From Echinometra lucunter (taxonomy: Eukaryota; Echinodermata; Echinoidea; Camarodonta; Echinometridae): 64,000 nt of DNA. Below, one piece after another: positions 24,001 to 38,300 of the stretch; within the stretch, counting starts at the first letter, position 1; every line of letters begins with the position of its first letter. The position numbers were made by a program, and so were the translations under genes. A model generated the notes under the pieces. It searched no databases and was not told the origin of the DNA. It saw nothing but the letters and a program-made list of their open reading frames with translations. Location: NCBI GenBank assembly GCA_029962745.1, contig CM057154.1, positions 32,984,424 to 33,048,423 on the forward strand, in the 5' to 3' direction.

Positions 24001-27000
24001 TGAGAAGAGACCCTTAGCTGTGTAGCATACATGTGCCTGTTATGAAGTTCTTTATCTCCTGTTCTCCCAGCTTGCTGAATCTAAAGGCGTCAGATTTGTG
24101 ATGAACAGTGGCGTGTCAGAGTTCAAAGGTGAAGATGGCAAGCTAGGGAAGGTCATTCTCAAGGATGGTCAGAAGATAGCTGCAGATGTCTGTGTCCTTG
24201 GAGTGGGTGTTACTCCAGCAACAGACTTCCTCAGTGATAGTGGCTTGAAGATGACCGATCATGGAGCAGTGTGTGTAGATAAGGTAAGATATCATGGTTT
24301 GAGGGAGGTGGATTTACTGGACATGGGTACTATGTAGTATTTTACAAGTAATTTTTTTTTTGTAGTGTGATAGCAGAAATTAATGGTAGGTCATAATAGC
24401 ATTGTGAAGTGGAAGAACTTAACTGATTGCACTACATTTTGCTAATGGACAACATCTCTATAAGACTGGTGTACAATATGATATTAACTTGATTGCTGTA
24501 ATAAGAAGATGCATATGATAAGTACTGTAACTTAATATCAAATTAACTATAACTTATCCAAATAAAGTATAATAAATGCTATGTCATGAAAGTGAAAATG
24601 TAACTTATTAAATATTTGAAATTTCCAAATAAAATCTAATAAATGTTATGGCCTGAAAGTGAAAAATAGTGAGGAAGCACACAAAAGACAACAGAGAAGT
24701 CACTGATCCTATTCATCTAGCTTTCTCTTCTCAATCCATTTGATATCTTGATGCAGTTCATGACCAACCAATCTAATATCTATGATGCTGGAAATATAGC
24801 TTAATTCCCTGTAGTACTCACTGACAAAGTGAGAATTCACTATTAAACCCTACCCCTATCCTTTCTCTTCTCAATCCATGTGATCTCTTGCTACAGTTCA
24901 TGAAGACCAACAAGTCTAATATCTTTGCAGCTGGTGATATTTTTTTTTCTCTTTGCCTCTTCCATGAGGATTTATTATTTCACTATATTTACATATCATA
25001 CATATTTACAAATATATACAAGGTACAAACAAATTTTCAAAAGTTGAATGATACAATGTCTCAAAAATTACAACATATCAATTAGATCTTCTTCACTTCT
25101 TTGACGCTAAATTGTTTCACTCCAGAATGTTTCAGATAAGACTTGAATGATGAAATAAATTCGACAATCAATCTTTTGTTACTATGATGTAAATTCTTAA
25201 GGTTGTATTTTATATAATAAGTGTAAACCGCAAACTGTGCAAAATTTATCATAAAATTAATGAGATCAAACTTCGGGTTTCCTATTTTATACCCAATGAT
25301 TAACGTTTTCATGTTTATCATTATTTCTTCTTTGAACATAAAATAAATCATCCTTGATATAATTTTCCAATAGACCTGAACTTTTTTACAATAAAACAGA
25401 AAGTGATCAATAGTCTCGGTTTCGTTACATGTTTCACATTGATTTGAATTTACAATTTTCCATTTGTACAGATTGTCTCGTGAAGGCAATATTCTATGCA
25501 AAACTTTAAAGTTGAACTGTTTGATTTTATTATCTTTTATATTTTTAAATTTGAAATAAAGGATAAAAGATTCTGGCAGGTTTAGCCATCTTTGCCAAAA
25601 ACTCCAATGTAAAAAAATTAACCTTCTTTTTTTTTCTAAGAACAATAAGTAATAATTTTTAGCTTTAGTACAAGTTATATTAATACGTTCCCCAACAGAG
25701 GTGTCAGTATCCTCTTGTTCAAAAAAGTTATCATGTTGCTCAAAGTGAGAATTCACCATTAAACCCTACCCCTATCCTTTCTCTTCTCAATCTCTTGCTA
25801 CAGTTCATGAAGACCAACAAGTCTAATATCTTTGCAGCTGGTGATATAGCATCATTCCCTCTACCATTGGCTGATAATAGCGAGGTCAACATAGGTCACT
25901 GGCAAATAGCTCATGCACAAGGTAATGTTTTGTTTTGTTTTGTTTCATTCCAGTTTGTGTTTATTCATAGCATGAATGCAAACCTTTCCTGAAAATCATT
26001 CATGGAATAGTGCACTCCTCTTTCAAGTATGTTACCATTATGATGAGCTGTTATGAGGTATGCATTCTAAGCATGATTTTTTAATGAAGTTTATTCAACT
26101 ATTCAAATTGTCCTAGAGTAAATTTCTTAGAAGTGTTTACAACTAGGTAGTTTCCATGCTTTATTACCTTTTCTGATGTTTTACTTGTATTTTGTACCTT
26201 TTCCTTGGTACATCTTCTTGTAATTTCCTTTTGTATTATTGGACTTTTTACAATTTTTTACCCTTTTCACCTTTTTTTCTGCATTCTTTATGCTCATTTA
26301 TTTCATGTTTGATTATATATTATGCATGCCCTTGTGTTCTCTTGATTTCTTTTTTTTTTTCTTGTGTAGCTTTTATCTCCTTCGTAATCATTCTTACAAT
26401 TATAGATTTACATTTTTCAATTTTATTTATATCTGTAATTGAAAAAAAAAATCTATAATCATAATAATGTATAAGAATGAGATAAAAGCAAAAATTGAAG
26501 AAAAAAAAAATTTACAGAAGAAAAAAATTTACTGTCCTTTATTTCATCCATTGAACTTTTAATTGACATCTATCCTTTTTTTATTCATGCCGCATTTTCT
26601 GGCATATATTTTTCTGATTGTAATATTTCTACTTCCACCAAAATACAAAGAAGTGCTTATTTATTGCAACCTTAGTCTTAAAAGTTTTTCTGCAAAGTTT
26701 TTTTCGTGTTGTTGTTAAGTTTTGAAATATATGTTTTTATTACTCAGTCACTTATTTGTTTCAAATCAATCACTCTTTCAATTTCACTCTTTTGTCACTT
26801 ACTTCATTTCATCATCCAAGCAGTGAAATATTATTTTGCCACTACTCATTCATTTGATTACCGTAACCACTTATCCAATTGATTGGTGTATTTCACTTTT
26901 CGTTCAATGACTCTTTCCATACCTCAATCAAACCTTCACACTTTTCATTCAATAATTCTTTCCATACCTCAATCATTCACACTTTTCATTCAACCAGTCA

Positions 27001-30000
27001 ATCATTCTTTCCATACCTCAATCATTCACACTTTTCATTCAATCAGTCAATCATTCTTCCCATACCTCAATCAATCATTCACACTTTCATTCAGTCAGTC
27101 AATCATTCTTTCCATACCTCAATCAATCATTCACACTTTTCATTCAATCAGTCAATCATTCTTTCCATACCTCAATCAATCATTCACACTTTTCATTCAA
27201 TCAGTCAATCATTCTTTCCATAACTCGATCAATCATTTCCACATTTCATTCAATCAGTCATTTTTTCTATACCTCATTCAGTCAATCATTCACACTTTTC
27301 CTTCACTCAATCAGTCAGCTATGAATTACTTCACTCCAATATCTACTTAGAATCATATCTCTCTACAAACCTCCATACAGTAATAATGTATAAAGCAAAA
27401 CTGTGCATTTCATATCATTAAAAATAATCTTTTATTTACAAATCTCTCAACATGCAAGAGTTAACAAGATATCAAACCAAGTTAAAGTTTTATAATCATT
27501 GACCTTTCTGAATTTAAGATGTATTAAGGAACAGAGATAACACAAAGTCAGTTATGTACTAGATATCTTGACAAGCATACACAAATTGAGCAAGCTTCAT
27601 ATATGATTTAATAAACGACTCCAAAATAATGAATTAAAGACTGCATTAAAGACTGCATTTAAAAGTCTTCACAGCTTTAAAAGTAACTATGATTGCCTGT
27701 GATGAGAAATATTGTAGAACTTATAGTATAAAAAAAAAACAATGAATAAATCATATCTGCAAAAAAGTATATTAAATATCTCCTTAATTCAAAGTTATTG
27801 GCAAGACTATAAAAGATAGATCAAAATTATATGGCCTAAACTGAATAAATGTCTATTTCATATATGTTTGTAAGTAACGTTGGCAAGAGCAATACAAGAA
27901 AAACAAAAAACAATGAAAATGAAAAAAAAATCCATAAACAGTCAGGTGAATATCTCTCCATCAAGTATTGTTGACAACAAAGACAATATCATCTATCTCA
28001 AATCGATACCAACAAAAAAAAAACGATGTGGGAGTTTGCATATCAAATCATGATTGGAAAAAAAAGAAGAAAATTCTTGCATCAACAGAATTGGCAGTGA
28101 TTAAAGGAAACAGATCGAAATAAAACGTCCAATCAATACAAATTTCAAAGAATAATCATAACCCTGGCAACAAGAAAGTAGCATAAATAATTCTCTGAAA
28201 CATCATTGAAATGGCTTTCGCTCAGAAAATGGAATGAACGAGTCCTTGGATGCTATGAAAGGCATAACAATAAATCGCAAGTAAAATGTGTGGACAGTCT
28301 TCCAAAACAGAAAGATGTATGACATATGGAACAAAAGTTTAGTTCAAAATGTCCAAGTTAATCCACAAAATAATGTTCACACAAATAGTGTCCATCATTA
28401 TAAAGCCGGGAATGAATGAATAAAAGTCCAGCTCCGACATGATAAGAGATTTAACGAGATTCGTCCAAGATCTCGGTGCCAACACTATCCAGTTCATCAT
28501 AGATGTCGAGCACTTCAGTTACTGCGCTCCACGCCGACTCGTCCCTTAAGCAACTCCTGATGACCCTGGTATTGAGAGGAAGCAGCAGCCGTGCGACAGA
28601 AGTCTTGCTAATCCCCCGTTCGGCTAGCCCCGGTACAATCTCCATTAGCCGCTGCCGTAGCGAGACCATTGTGGTTGATTCGAGTTCTTCTTGTGCGACG
28701 CGTTGATTGCGACCTTCGCCGAACTTAGCAGTCCTGATGAGGTCGATGATGAAGTCGATAGCGATACCCTCGAGCTCGGGAAACTGCTTACGTAGGGGTG
28801 GTTGATAGTTGCGTTTGCGAGGAAGCACGTCGCTCAAGATCTCACGAATGCGTGGAGATGGGTATGGGTCTTCGGCGGCGGTACGGGCTGGGCTACTCGG
28901 CGGAGGTGGAGGAGGGATCGGAAAGATTTCTGGTGATGTAGTCACAGGTGGGCGCGGAGTCGAAGAGATACCGAGAACTTGTTCGTCTGCGACAGCTACT
29001 TCACCGGCGATACTATTGTTGTTGATGTCGACTTGTCGCTTGCTATATATCGTGTGTCGCTCTCGATTCAGGAAACAGCTGAACGGCGGGATAAGTTCTG
29101 TTGTGACGCTCTGTGGAGCTAAGGAGGGTGCCAACATCTGCGACGGTGGATTGGCCAACGGTGAGGGTGGCATCGGAGAACACCAGTTATTGTTCACGTC
29201 GACGAAGGCTTGTTGACAAGACGGTGCTGCGAAGCTTCCGGCGTAGTCTATTCGCGGAGTCTCATCGCCCGGTGTGATGATGCTGTTCGGAGTTCCCATT
29301 CTCGAATTGACGACGGGCCAGCAGACATCGGGTAAGGGGGGACTAAGCCACGGAGATAAGGCAGGAGGTGGGAGTTCATCCATCGCCGGACGTGAGGGGA
29401 CGAAAGAAGGAGTAGTATTGAAGAGCCAGCCGAGGTCCCACTCGTGTGTCTCAAACTTTGGGGCCTCATCGCAGCACTGCCGAGGAGCAGAGCCATACGA
29501 GATGGGAGGAAGATGGTTGGTAGTGGCGCTGCAGGTCGTGGTATAAGGCTCGGCGTTCACAAAAGACATGTTGAAAAGTTGACTAAGAAGCAATCGTATC
29601 TGAAAAACGTGTATTCTAGGTTGTATCCGGCAGATTAGATTGAACGAATGATAAAGCTATAGATTATCCCCTGGCTTTTATCCTAGTTCAATGACCCATT
29701 GTCAAACGTGTGAAACTCAATGGAAACGAGTGTTGTAAACATACACACGTAGACACACGAACTCGTGCCTGGATGGCCCACCAAAACAAATGCTCTGATT
29801 GGCTGAATGCTAACACCAGCTTAGCTGATTGGTTACACAACATCACATGACATTTGATTGATGGTCGAACTCACAGCTTGTCAATCATTTGGTCAGTCCG
29901 GACCGAGCGTTCCCACAATAGACTGAGGATGAAAACAATAGCGCCCTTCTACTGAAGCGGGACATCAGTAGATAATCCCCCAGGGGAGCGGGAAGAACAA

Positions 30001-32321
30001 AAGTAAAAAAAGCGGGCGGAGGACTTCCAACCTTGTATCGTCGGCTAGATCTAAGCGAGCGGCTTGTCTCTTATGTCATAGAATTTAGGGAATGAAGACA
30101 TTTCGGCACTCTTCAAATTAACTCCTCGGTGCTTGGCTTACAGTGTTTATTTTCTACATGGGTCTTGGTTCGATCCCGTCTTGATATTTGAATAGACAGA
30201 TTAAGCACCCGTTTTGGGCTTTCTTAGAGAAAATGAGAGGAGCTTGATTTATAAAAGCGAATCAACGAGTTTCACTGAAACTTGCTATTTCATGATTTAT
30301 GTGAATAAATGAGATAAGTAGATCGTATTAATTCATGACATTACTACTTTCTGATTTTCCTCTTCCAAGAAAGGAAATGAGGGAATTAGATAGTAGCTGT
30401 CCTCGCCTGTTTTGAATATTTTTGCAAATTATATGTGCATATCATCTGCAATTAAGGTGTTTCAACTAGTTTATCACATCATTACTCTTTCTATTGACTT
30501 CTCTCTGCTTCTTTTTCCTTTCGTAACACACATCCCCTCATAATAAGAAGCCCTCTCCAATTTTATACATGTATCTCTCAGGTATGTTACTTTCAATTGT
30601 CAAAACAAGATAAAACGAGGGAAACAAATATTAGGGAGGTATTGGGATTGTCGGCGTTTTTAGTAATATAAAGGCTTGAGTCGAGCGGCAAGTTGACCTA
30701 ATTACATGAATTTTCAGGAGATAATGGCCTGTGAACAATAGCCCATTCCCATAAACACACTATAAGAACGGAATAAATGTAGTAAAATGGAGATGCTCGA
30801 ATATACTATTTTGCAATTATGTACATTATAAAAATCGTCTAGTGTATTTTGGTGGCAAATAGATTTCTTGGTGTTTTTTTTTTCTGTTTTTTTTTTTCTC
30901 TCTTCCCTTGCTTTCTTCCTTGTTCATCTACATCTTTTTTTTTTCTTTTTTTTTAGATGAACAGTCGCCCTCCTTTTTGAGGGTGACTTTTTTTTGGGGG
31001 GGGGGGGTTATATATAATACAGTGGTTTTGGACAGCAAGCAACGAGCCAATATTCGGCAGTTAGGTGATCGAATATCCTATTTAGATTAACTTTGAGGCA
31101 TTTAAGAGTGTATGATTCACCTCGCTTGCTGCACTCACTCGAATAATTATAATATTTCCGAGACACGATGGTTTTGAAAGTCAAACGAATTGGGCATGCA
31201 AGCGAGGTGACCGAATTTATAATTCAGATTTATCATAGGCCTATAGTGATTTCGATGACAAAATAATACTTTAACCTGTTAAAATCAAAAGAGTGTTTTT
31301 TCCTCGCTCGTAGTGCTTTGAAACAGGGTCGACCTTGAAAAACCCGGTTGAATATCCATTTAAAACACAACTAAGAGTATTAGTATACATGATATCAATC
31401 CATTTACGAAAGGATGGGCCAAAACCGAAAGAGTATAACACATTTTGTAAAAATACGTGTGAGACCGAATCAAAGGCTTTTTCAAAATCAATGGCAACTA
31501 AAAAACCAGGTAAATTGTTATTCGAGGTATGAAATATCATATCATCTATCAACCTTATGGCTTCACTGATATTTCTATTTTCCATATAACCTACTTGATC
31601 TGGTGAAATTATTTCATCCAAAACTTCCTTCACTCGTGTTGACAGGACTTTAGCAAGAATTTTATAGTCGACGTTCAAAAGGGATATTGGCCTATAATTC
31701 TTAATCATTAATGGATCCTTACCCTCCTTTTTAATTAAAGTTATTATGCTTGCTTTTGGGAAGCCGCTAGTTCGCCAACTTGAAACGCTTCATTTAAAGC
31801 TGCAACTACCAGATCTCCTACAACCGGCCAGAAAATATTGTAAAATTCAACGGTTAGCCCATTGTTTCCCGGTGACTTGTTTAGTTTCATTTGATTCAAA
31901 ACAGCTAAACATTCCCTCTCCAAAATAATTCCTTCACACATTTTCTTAGAGTCGGCACTTAATTTCGGCAGGGTGTGGGGGAAAAACTCTACACTACTAA
32001 CGGTATAGGTTCGTACACTTCCATGAAGTTGACTATAAAACAGTTTAATTTCTTTAATAATTTCATTTTCATTACAACTTATCTCACCACCAGCTGTAAC
32101 TTTAGAATTACACTTTTGTTTTTATTTGATTTCAATAGTTGACTAAAAAAGTGAGGGTTTCGCTCTCCATTTTCATATCAAGAAGCTCTAGACCTGACCT
32201 TAAGCCCCTCATTAATATAGTCATAACTTTGGAGTTCTTTACGTTTAGACTCTAATCTTTTGACTAAATCGTCACTCACGCTATTTATTTTCTTTCTAAT
32301 TCTTGGACCTCTTTTTCCAGG

Positions 32322-32369
<48 letters not shown>

Positions 32370-35300
32370 TTCCTGTGCGATCTGCTCAGAATATCTTTGA
32401 GTAAAACTGCGTATTTCCATTTTCAAAAAGTCCCAAAGTAACCGTTTATCCTTAATTTCTGCCTGTAACTCGTGTTTTGATTTAATCATGTTATCTTTCA
32501 TTTGACTGATATACAAACTATCGTTACAAAGACTGTTATTAAATTTCCAATAGGAAGCTTTTTTTCTTCATAACATCACTTTTTTGTTAAAAAGAAACAA
32601 ATTAATAGCTGAGTGATCAGGCGCAACTGATGGAATTGTTTCACATTTTGAAGTGAATTCTTTTAAACTAGCCGATATAATCCAGTAATCTAATCAGCTT
32701 TGCATAAATGGTTTATTTTGTATATATGAAAATTTACGTCGTAATGGATTTCTTTGTCTCCAAATATCAATTAAATTTAGTCGATCCATAAATTCTTCCA
32801 TTTGCAAGTTAAACCTATTGTGTCTTTCGTGATGACAATTCCCCGAATAATCTAAATCAAAGTTTATGATCATATTAAAATCTCCGTTCCTTCGCTTTGT
32901 CGATCCTTCACGTTTGACCCCCCCCCCCCTCCCGAAAGCCCTAATGATAATAACAGTTCTTGTATAGCGCTCATATCCGTCATGTTGTGACGCTCATGGC
33001 GCTTAGATATTATTACCCGTCATAGCCGAGCGCCAAAGTAACTAGCGCTCAAGCATATATCAGGTACCCATTTACACCTGCATGGGTGGAGAGTGGCAAA
33101 TGTAGAGTAATGCCTTGCCAAAGGACATTAGTGCTGGGCTGGGATTCGAACCCCGTACCTTGTGATCTGCAGTCCGGAGACATTATCCACTAGACCACGA
33201 CACCTTTCCCTGTTTGGTCTCTGAGCGAGCTCGCCGAGGATATTTATATGGTGGCCCTGAAGTACGCTCGACAACAGGTCATGTGCGACGTGAATTTCGC
33301 ATCCCAGGTCCTGAACTTTGCATCCCAAGTCGTGAAATTCACGACACGCGATGCGAAATTCATGCCCCATGGCGCAAACTTTGCATCCCAAGTCGTGAAA
33401 TTCACGACCCGCGGTGCCAAACTCAGGACTGGGATGTAAAGTTCGCGCCACGGGTCCTGAATTTCGCACCGCGGGTCGATCGTGATGATTTCACGACTCG
33501 GGATGCAAAGTTTGCGCCACGGGTCATGAATTTCGCATCGCGGGTCGTGAATTTCACGACTTGGGATGCAAAGTTCAGGACCTGGGATGCGAAATTCACG
33601 TCGCACATGACCTGTTGTCGAGTGTACTTCAGGGCCATATATTTGGCACCAATCATCCCCAACCACGAATACAAATCGACACCCATGTCTGTAACCTCTG
33701 TTTTTGCTATTTTTTACTCCATTTCCTGTAATTCATTTTAGCTCCATTCTATCCCTTTCGTACACGAAATTGACCGAATTGACATACCTTTCACCAGATG
33801 CGGTTCGTGATTAAATACGTTATCAAAGCCCTCCTCCTTCAGCAGCCCCACCCCCGCTCTCTCCCTCTTTATCTTTCTATCTCTCTCTCTCTCCACTTTC
33901 CTTCATTCAGTTTTTTTTTCTTCTATCACAGGTTCAATTTCTCTCACCCCTCCTCTTTTGAGTCTTACACAGTGAATCTCTCCCTCAGTTCGTTTTCCAC
34001 GGAAATCTACTCTATTTGATAAAGGCGAAGTAAATTTCATAAGTGATGAACCCCGAGGATCTGGATGTTTGTGGATACTACATAACATTTGGTTTATTTG
34101 TTTTCGGCTATATTTTGACCCTGTTCCTTTTATTTTTATCCCCATCTTGTTCTATTCTCACTTTGGGTTTCCTACAGTCATGTCAATTTAAAGGGTCTAT
34201 TGTCAGCTAAAATCTTAACCCTACTAACAAAATAAATGTCACATAAACTGTCTCTGTGATGCCTCTGAAGACCGGAAATCGGTATTAGTAACTTGAACAA
34301 TAGTGTGCGAGTCTTATGACACTCTCCTGGGCTATTGTTTGTGGATTAGCGGACCTCCAACTTGCTAAGGGATCTATTGATCAAGCTAACGTTGTACGCA
34401 AGTATACTGTTTAATCCCCCAATTATGGATGGATAGCAAATACAATTCTCAAGAACAAAATATTTTCGGATGTAACATCTTATATAACTCGGTTTATTAT
34501 GAAAAACACCACAATAAAACAAATACTTTCACAATGAACTTGTGCATGAACGATCTTGACTCTTTCTACCACATTCTATACACATCTGAAAAATTTTATA
34601 ATCCGCCAATGAACTCTTATACTTTAAACAAGATGAAATAAATGCTTCTTGAGCGCCCTGATAACCATCCTTGGAGAAAGCGTCATTTCCTATACTAAAA
34701 TTATCATTTATCTGCTTGTAAAAATATAAAAGGGGATACAACTTGTGTAAAACATAATACATGTATTCAAAAGCTTACTACACATGGACGGCACCAATCA
34801 TGTATAAAACACTGCAGTATTTTTGAGGGATTTAAAAGGGTATCTTGGGAGGGAAAACGGTATTTTCACCTTTCCTGCATTTTTTGTTTATTTTTGTTTT
34901 ATGCAAAAGATATGTGTAGTAATACATAAAGTATTTAACATGAAACCTGCAGTGTTTTTTTTTTATTTTTTATTTTTTAATCAAAAGCAGTATAAAACAC
35001 ACGAAAAAGGGAGGTGAACAGTTGGCATCTCTGACTACGTCATTATTCCACTTCACATACAATCTTCCTGGAAGGGAAATTTGGACCAATTCTCTTTGGT
35101 TTTTTTCTTTCTTCTTCTTCTTCTTCCTCTTCTTATTCTTCTTCAAATGAAATGCAGGCATATATATTTTTTTCTTCTCAAAGTGAAAACGAGGGCCAAA
35201 AGTGAGTTTTATGTTATATTTTCTAAATATTAGTCGACCAAATATGCACATTTATAATGCACATATCATTCCTTCGGAAAGGCAAACTCCTCAAAGCCCT

Positions 35301-38300
35301 GAGATCATTTGATTATACATGGTAATGCCTCTTTGAATTTAAACAAGGTGAAAAATGGGAGATTGGATTGTCATGAAGGAGAATTATATATGGTTTTATA
35401 TGGGCCTTATCACAAAAAGCAAGGTCCAATAGAAATATTACCAGTCCATGCAGTGTCAAAAGGTTTGGCCATAAAAAAGGAGAATGAGAAAAAGCGAAGT
35501 AAGAAGAAGAAGAAAAAAAAAAAAAAACACGTAAGAAAGTAAATAATGTGCAAGAAAAATCATCTATAGCAAAATCTGTTAAAGTTAATTAACTACTAGA
35601 ACGTTTTCGAACTACAAAATAACAAAACTTATATAGTGGAAGAAACGAAACAAAAAGTTGACGGCATAGGTTATCAACAAAAATGGCTCGACCTGGAAAA
35701 CTACTTTAGGCTTCACAAATACTGATTACACACCTCAAGTTTCCTATACCGTAGACATAGCCATGACTTCGTCATAATTCGTTATCACCTCATCTGCTTA
35801 TCCTTATAAACCTTACCTCTAAGAACAAAAATAAAAACAGCTCAACAAAAATAAGTGGTCTTTCATCATTTCTGAATGCTTTGCAAGTAGCAAGACTTTA
35901 AAAAATATTTCATAACGCTTACAAATGATTATTCCTCCCCCCCCCCCCCCTGCCAGTCCACACAGATGTATTTCGTATGTGTGTGAGTATGTGTATACAT
36001 TTCACAAGTCAGTTGAAAGGGCGGGAGGGGGGGGGGGTTAGTGGTTAAGTACATATACATCAAGAAGTACTCTTAAACACTACAATGTTCTATACTTATA
36101 CTTACAATATGGCGAAGTTAAACCCCACAGCTCAGTCGATCGGCACTTGAGAGGAGACCACAATTCAACCCCATCATGTTAACGATTATCAAAACACTTG
36201 GGTCGTTCTATGGGCAGTCATTATGTATGAAATGTTTCTTTTTCGAAAGTGAAACAGAGATGACAAAATTATAATAAATTATTAGAAAGAAACGGTCTCC
36301 CAACATTTTATTTTGTAGACATAAGATGAGATAGCTTAAGCCTACCGCACACTATACGATCAGTCTGCGATCCGATTTTGGGAAAATTTGTTATAGAATT
36401 TTGATATGAACATTCATACATATAAAATCTTAATGATCAAAGTTCCGAATATTCGTATGATTAATAAAGTCGAAATTCCGGTCAATTTGCAGCCTCCCTG
36501 TAGGAACAAAAGCGAACTTAATTCCGAATCGTAGTGACGTCATAACAAGCTTGCGATCGGCTACGATTTGAAGCCGATTTGGCCTTTAATCCGACCACAA
36601 TCCTTTAGTTAACCAAAATTTCGATTTTAGTATTCGTATCATTATTCCGAACTCCAAATAAGATCATTTCACTGTCTTGTTTAAACTTTCATATTCAATG
36701 CAAAATGCTTTTTTTTTTGGAAAATCGGGTCGCAGTCGGATCGTATAGTGTGCGGTGGGCTTTATCAATCGTAAAAGACGCTTAAGTCAGAGCAAACAAC
36801 GAAATGTTCAGATTACCCAGGAAACTTCATCGATGACCATGAGATCGTCATCCGAGTCACAGTCACTATACTTCGTGGGGTCATTCGCACCATCGATCCT
36901 TTCGTCATCCACCGCGATTTCTGGTTCGGTGTTTGCGTCGGTTTTCTGTTGCCTATCAGGGTCGAGCTTGTGATCGTGTGACATCATGATGCGGCCAGTA
37001 GCCGTGGTAGTGGCGGTCGACCTCGAATGCTTATCCGTCTTCGGCATGTTATCTACAAGCTTCATGATTGAACGCAAGATCGATTCAGTTGGCGCCCTCG
37101 GAAGCTCAGAATCATCTTTCATGAACGAAGTCGAGATCGAATCATTCGGATGTTTGGCGTTATTTTCTTTCATGACTGAATGCGGGACTTCCGACGGAAG
37201 CGATGTTGAGGACGGCGTCGCGGATTCATCTTGCATTTTCCTCCTCACGTCGGACGCGATCCTTCGAATGGTATTTATACCGATACCACCTCGTTCTTTG
37301 ATCCCGGGGATGCACTCGACAACGATCTCCTGAATTTTCTTCGCAGAGAGAGTGGGTTTGGAGAGTGACTGTGATGATGACGTCGTCGCCTGTATTGAAA
37401 TAGAAAGAAAAAAAATACTTAGCCTAGTTAGGGAAGAATTGATACTTTCTCTATCCTGGAAACGGACTTGTAAACAAGTACAGTACAGAGCTTTTATTTT
37501 GGGCATAAAAAAACTGCTCACGTATTATACACCCCATTGTATTGATAGATGTAATTTGTAATTCATAGTATAAGTAGTGTTGTCAAACTTCTGGAAATAA
37601 ACATGCTAAGTAAGTACATATCTATATTATCTGTGAATAAGATAATTTATTGCAGTGATATATTGTTTTTGGTTTTTTGGCTTGTTCTATATGTTAATTT
37701 GTATATACACAAAGAAAATAGTACAAATCTGTATGTTTATTAAGATTTATAAATCTAATTTCTCATGGCTCGTGCTGAGAACAAAAATAATTTTCATCAA
37801 CATGTACAGGCGGTCATAACGAGAGGGGTGCTCACGTTTAATCTTACCTAATCGTGCACTGTTTTGAAAGTCTTCTGATGACCAATGGCTTAAGCCAAGG
37901 CGTAATCATAATTATTGGTGACTTGTGATGCTGATAGAGAACACAGTTTACAAGTACGCCTTCAGTGAAAGCAGAAAGATTAGTTCTCACACCAGCTTAC
38001 ATTTCCCTGCTCACACTGTTTAAAATGACTGCGAGCGTATAAGAGATAATGCAGTTACTAGTAGTGGGACGAGGAGTAATTTTGGTAACAGTAGTAGTAG
38101 TGGAAGTAGTATTTTATAAATATCTATTAATTTTGTTACATTATACTAGTAGCTGTCTAGTCATCACTGTGATTATTGTAAACTAGATTATTGCAAACTA
38201 TAGTAATTACCTGCGAATATTTGATGCACCACGCGATGACCGGCAAAAGATCCGGGAATTGGTCCACAAGACTTCTCCCTGGTCGTCGTTTCGGACGTCG

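Noticed and set aside
24888..25085. Frame running from the duplicated AIFM3 exon into LINE DNA, considered as an alternative C-terminus
   Set aside because: No polyadenylation or donor site clearly supports it. Kept only as a possible aberrant product.
26893..27340. Regular repeats considered as a CRISPR array
   Set aside because: Units are contiguous with no unique spacers, no cas genes are nearby, and the genome is eukaryotic.
26879..27350. Overlapping 114 and 155 codon Ser/His/Phe-rich frames
   Set aside because: They are translations of the 53 bp minisatellite.
28503..29638. Plus-strand frames opposite the nested gene (up to 135 codons)
   Set aside because: Shadows of the GC-rich minus-strand coding sequence. 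They lack the composition and continuity of the 372-codon frame.
33128..33206. tRNA gene candidate with a good B box
   Set aside because: The acceptor stem does not pair and the SINE body follows. The same applies to 46300-46382, 51950-52028 and 59870-59955.
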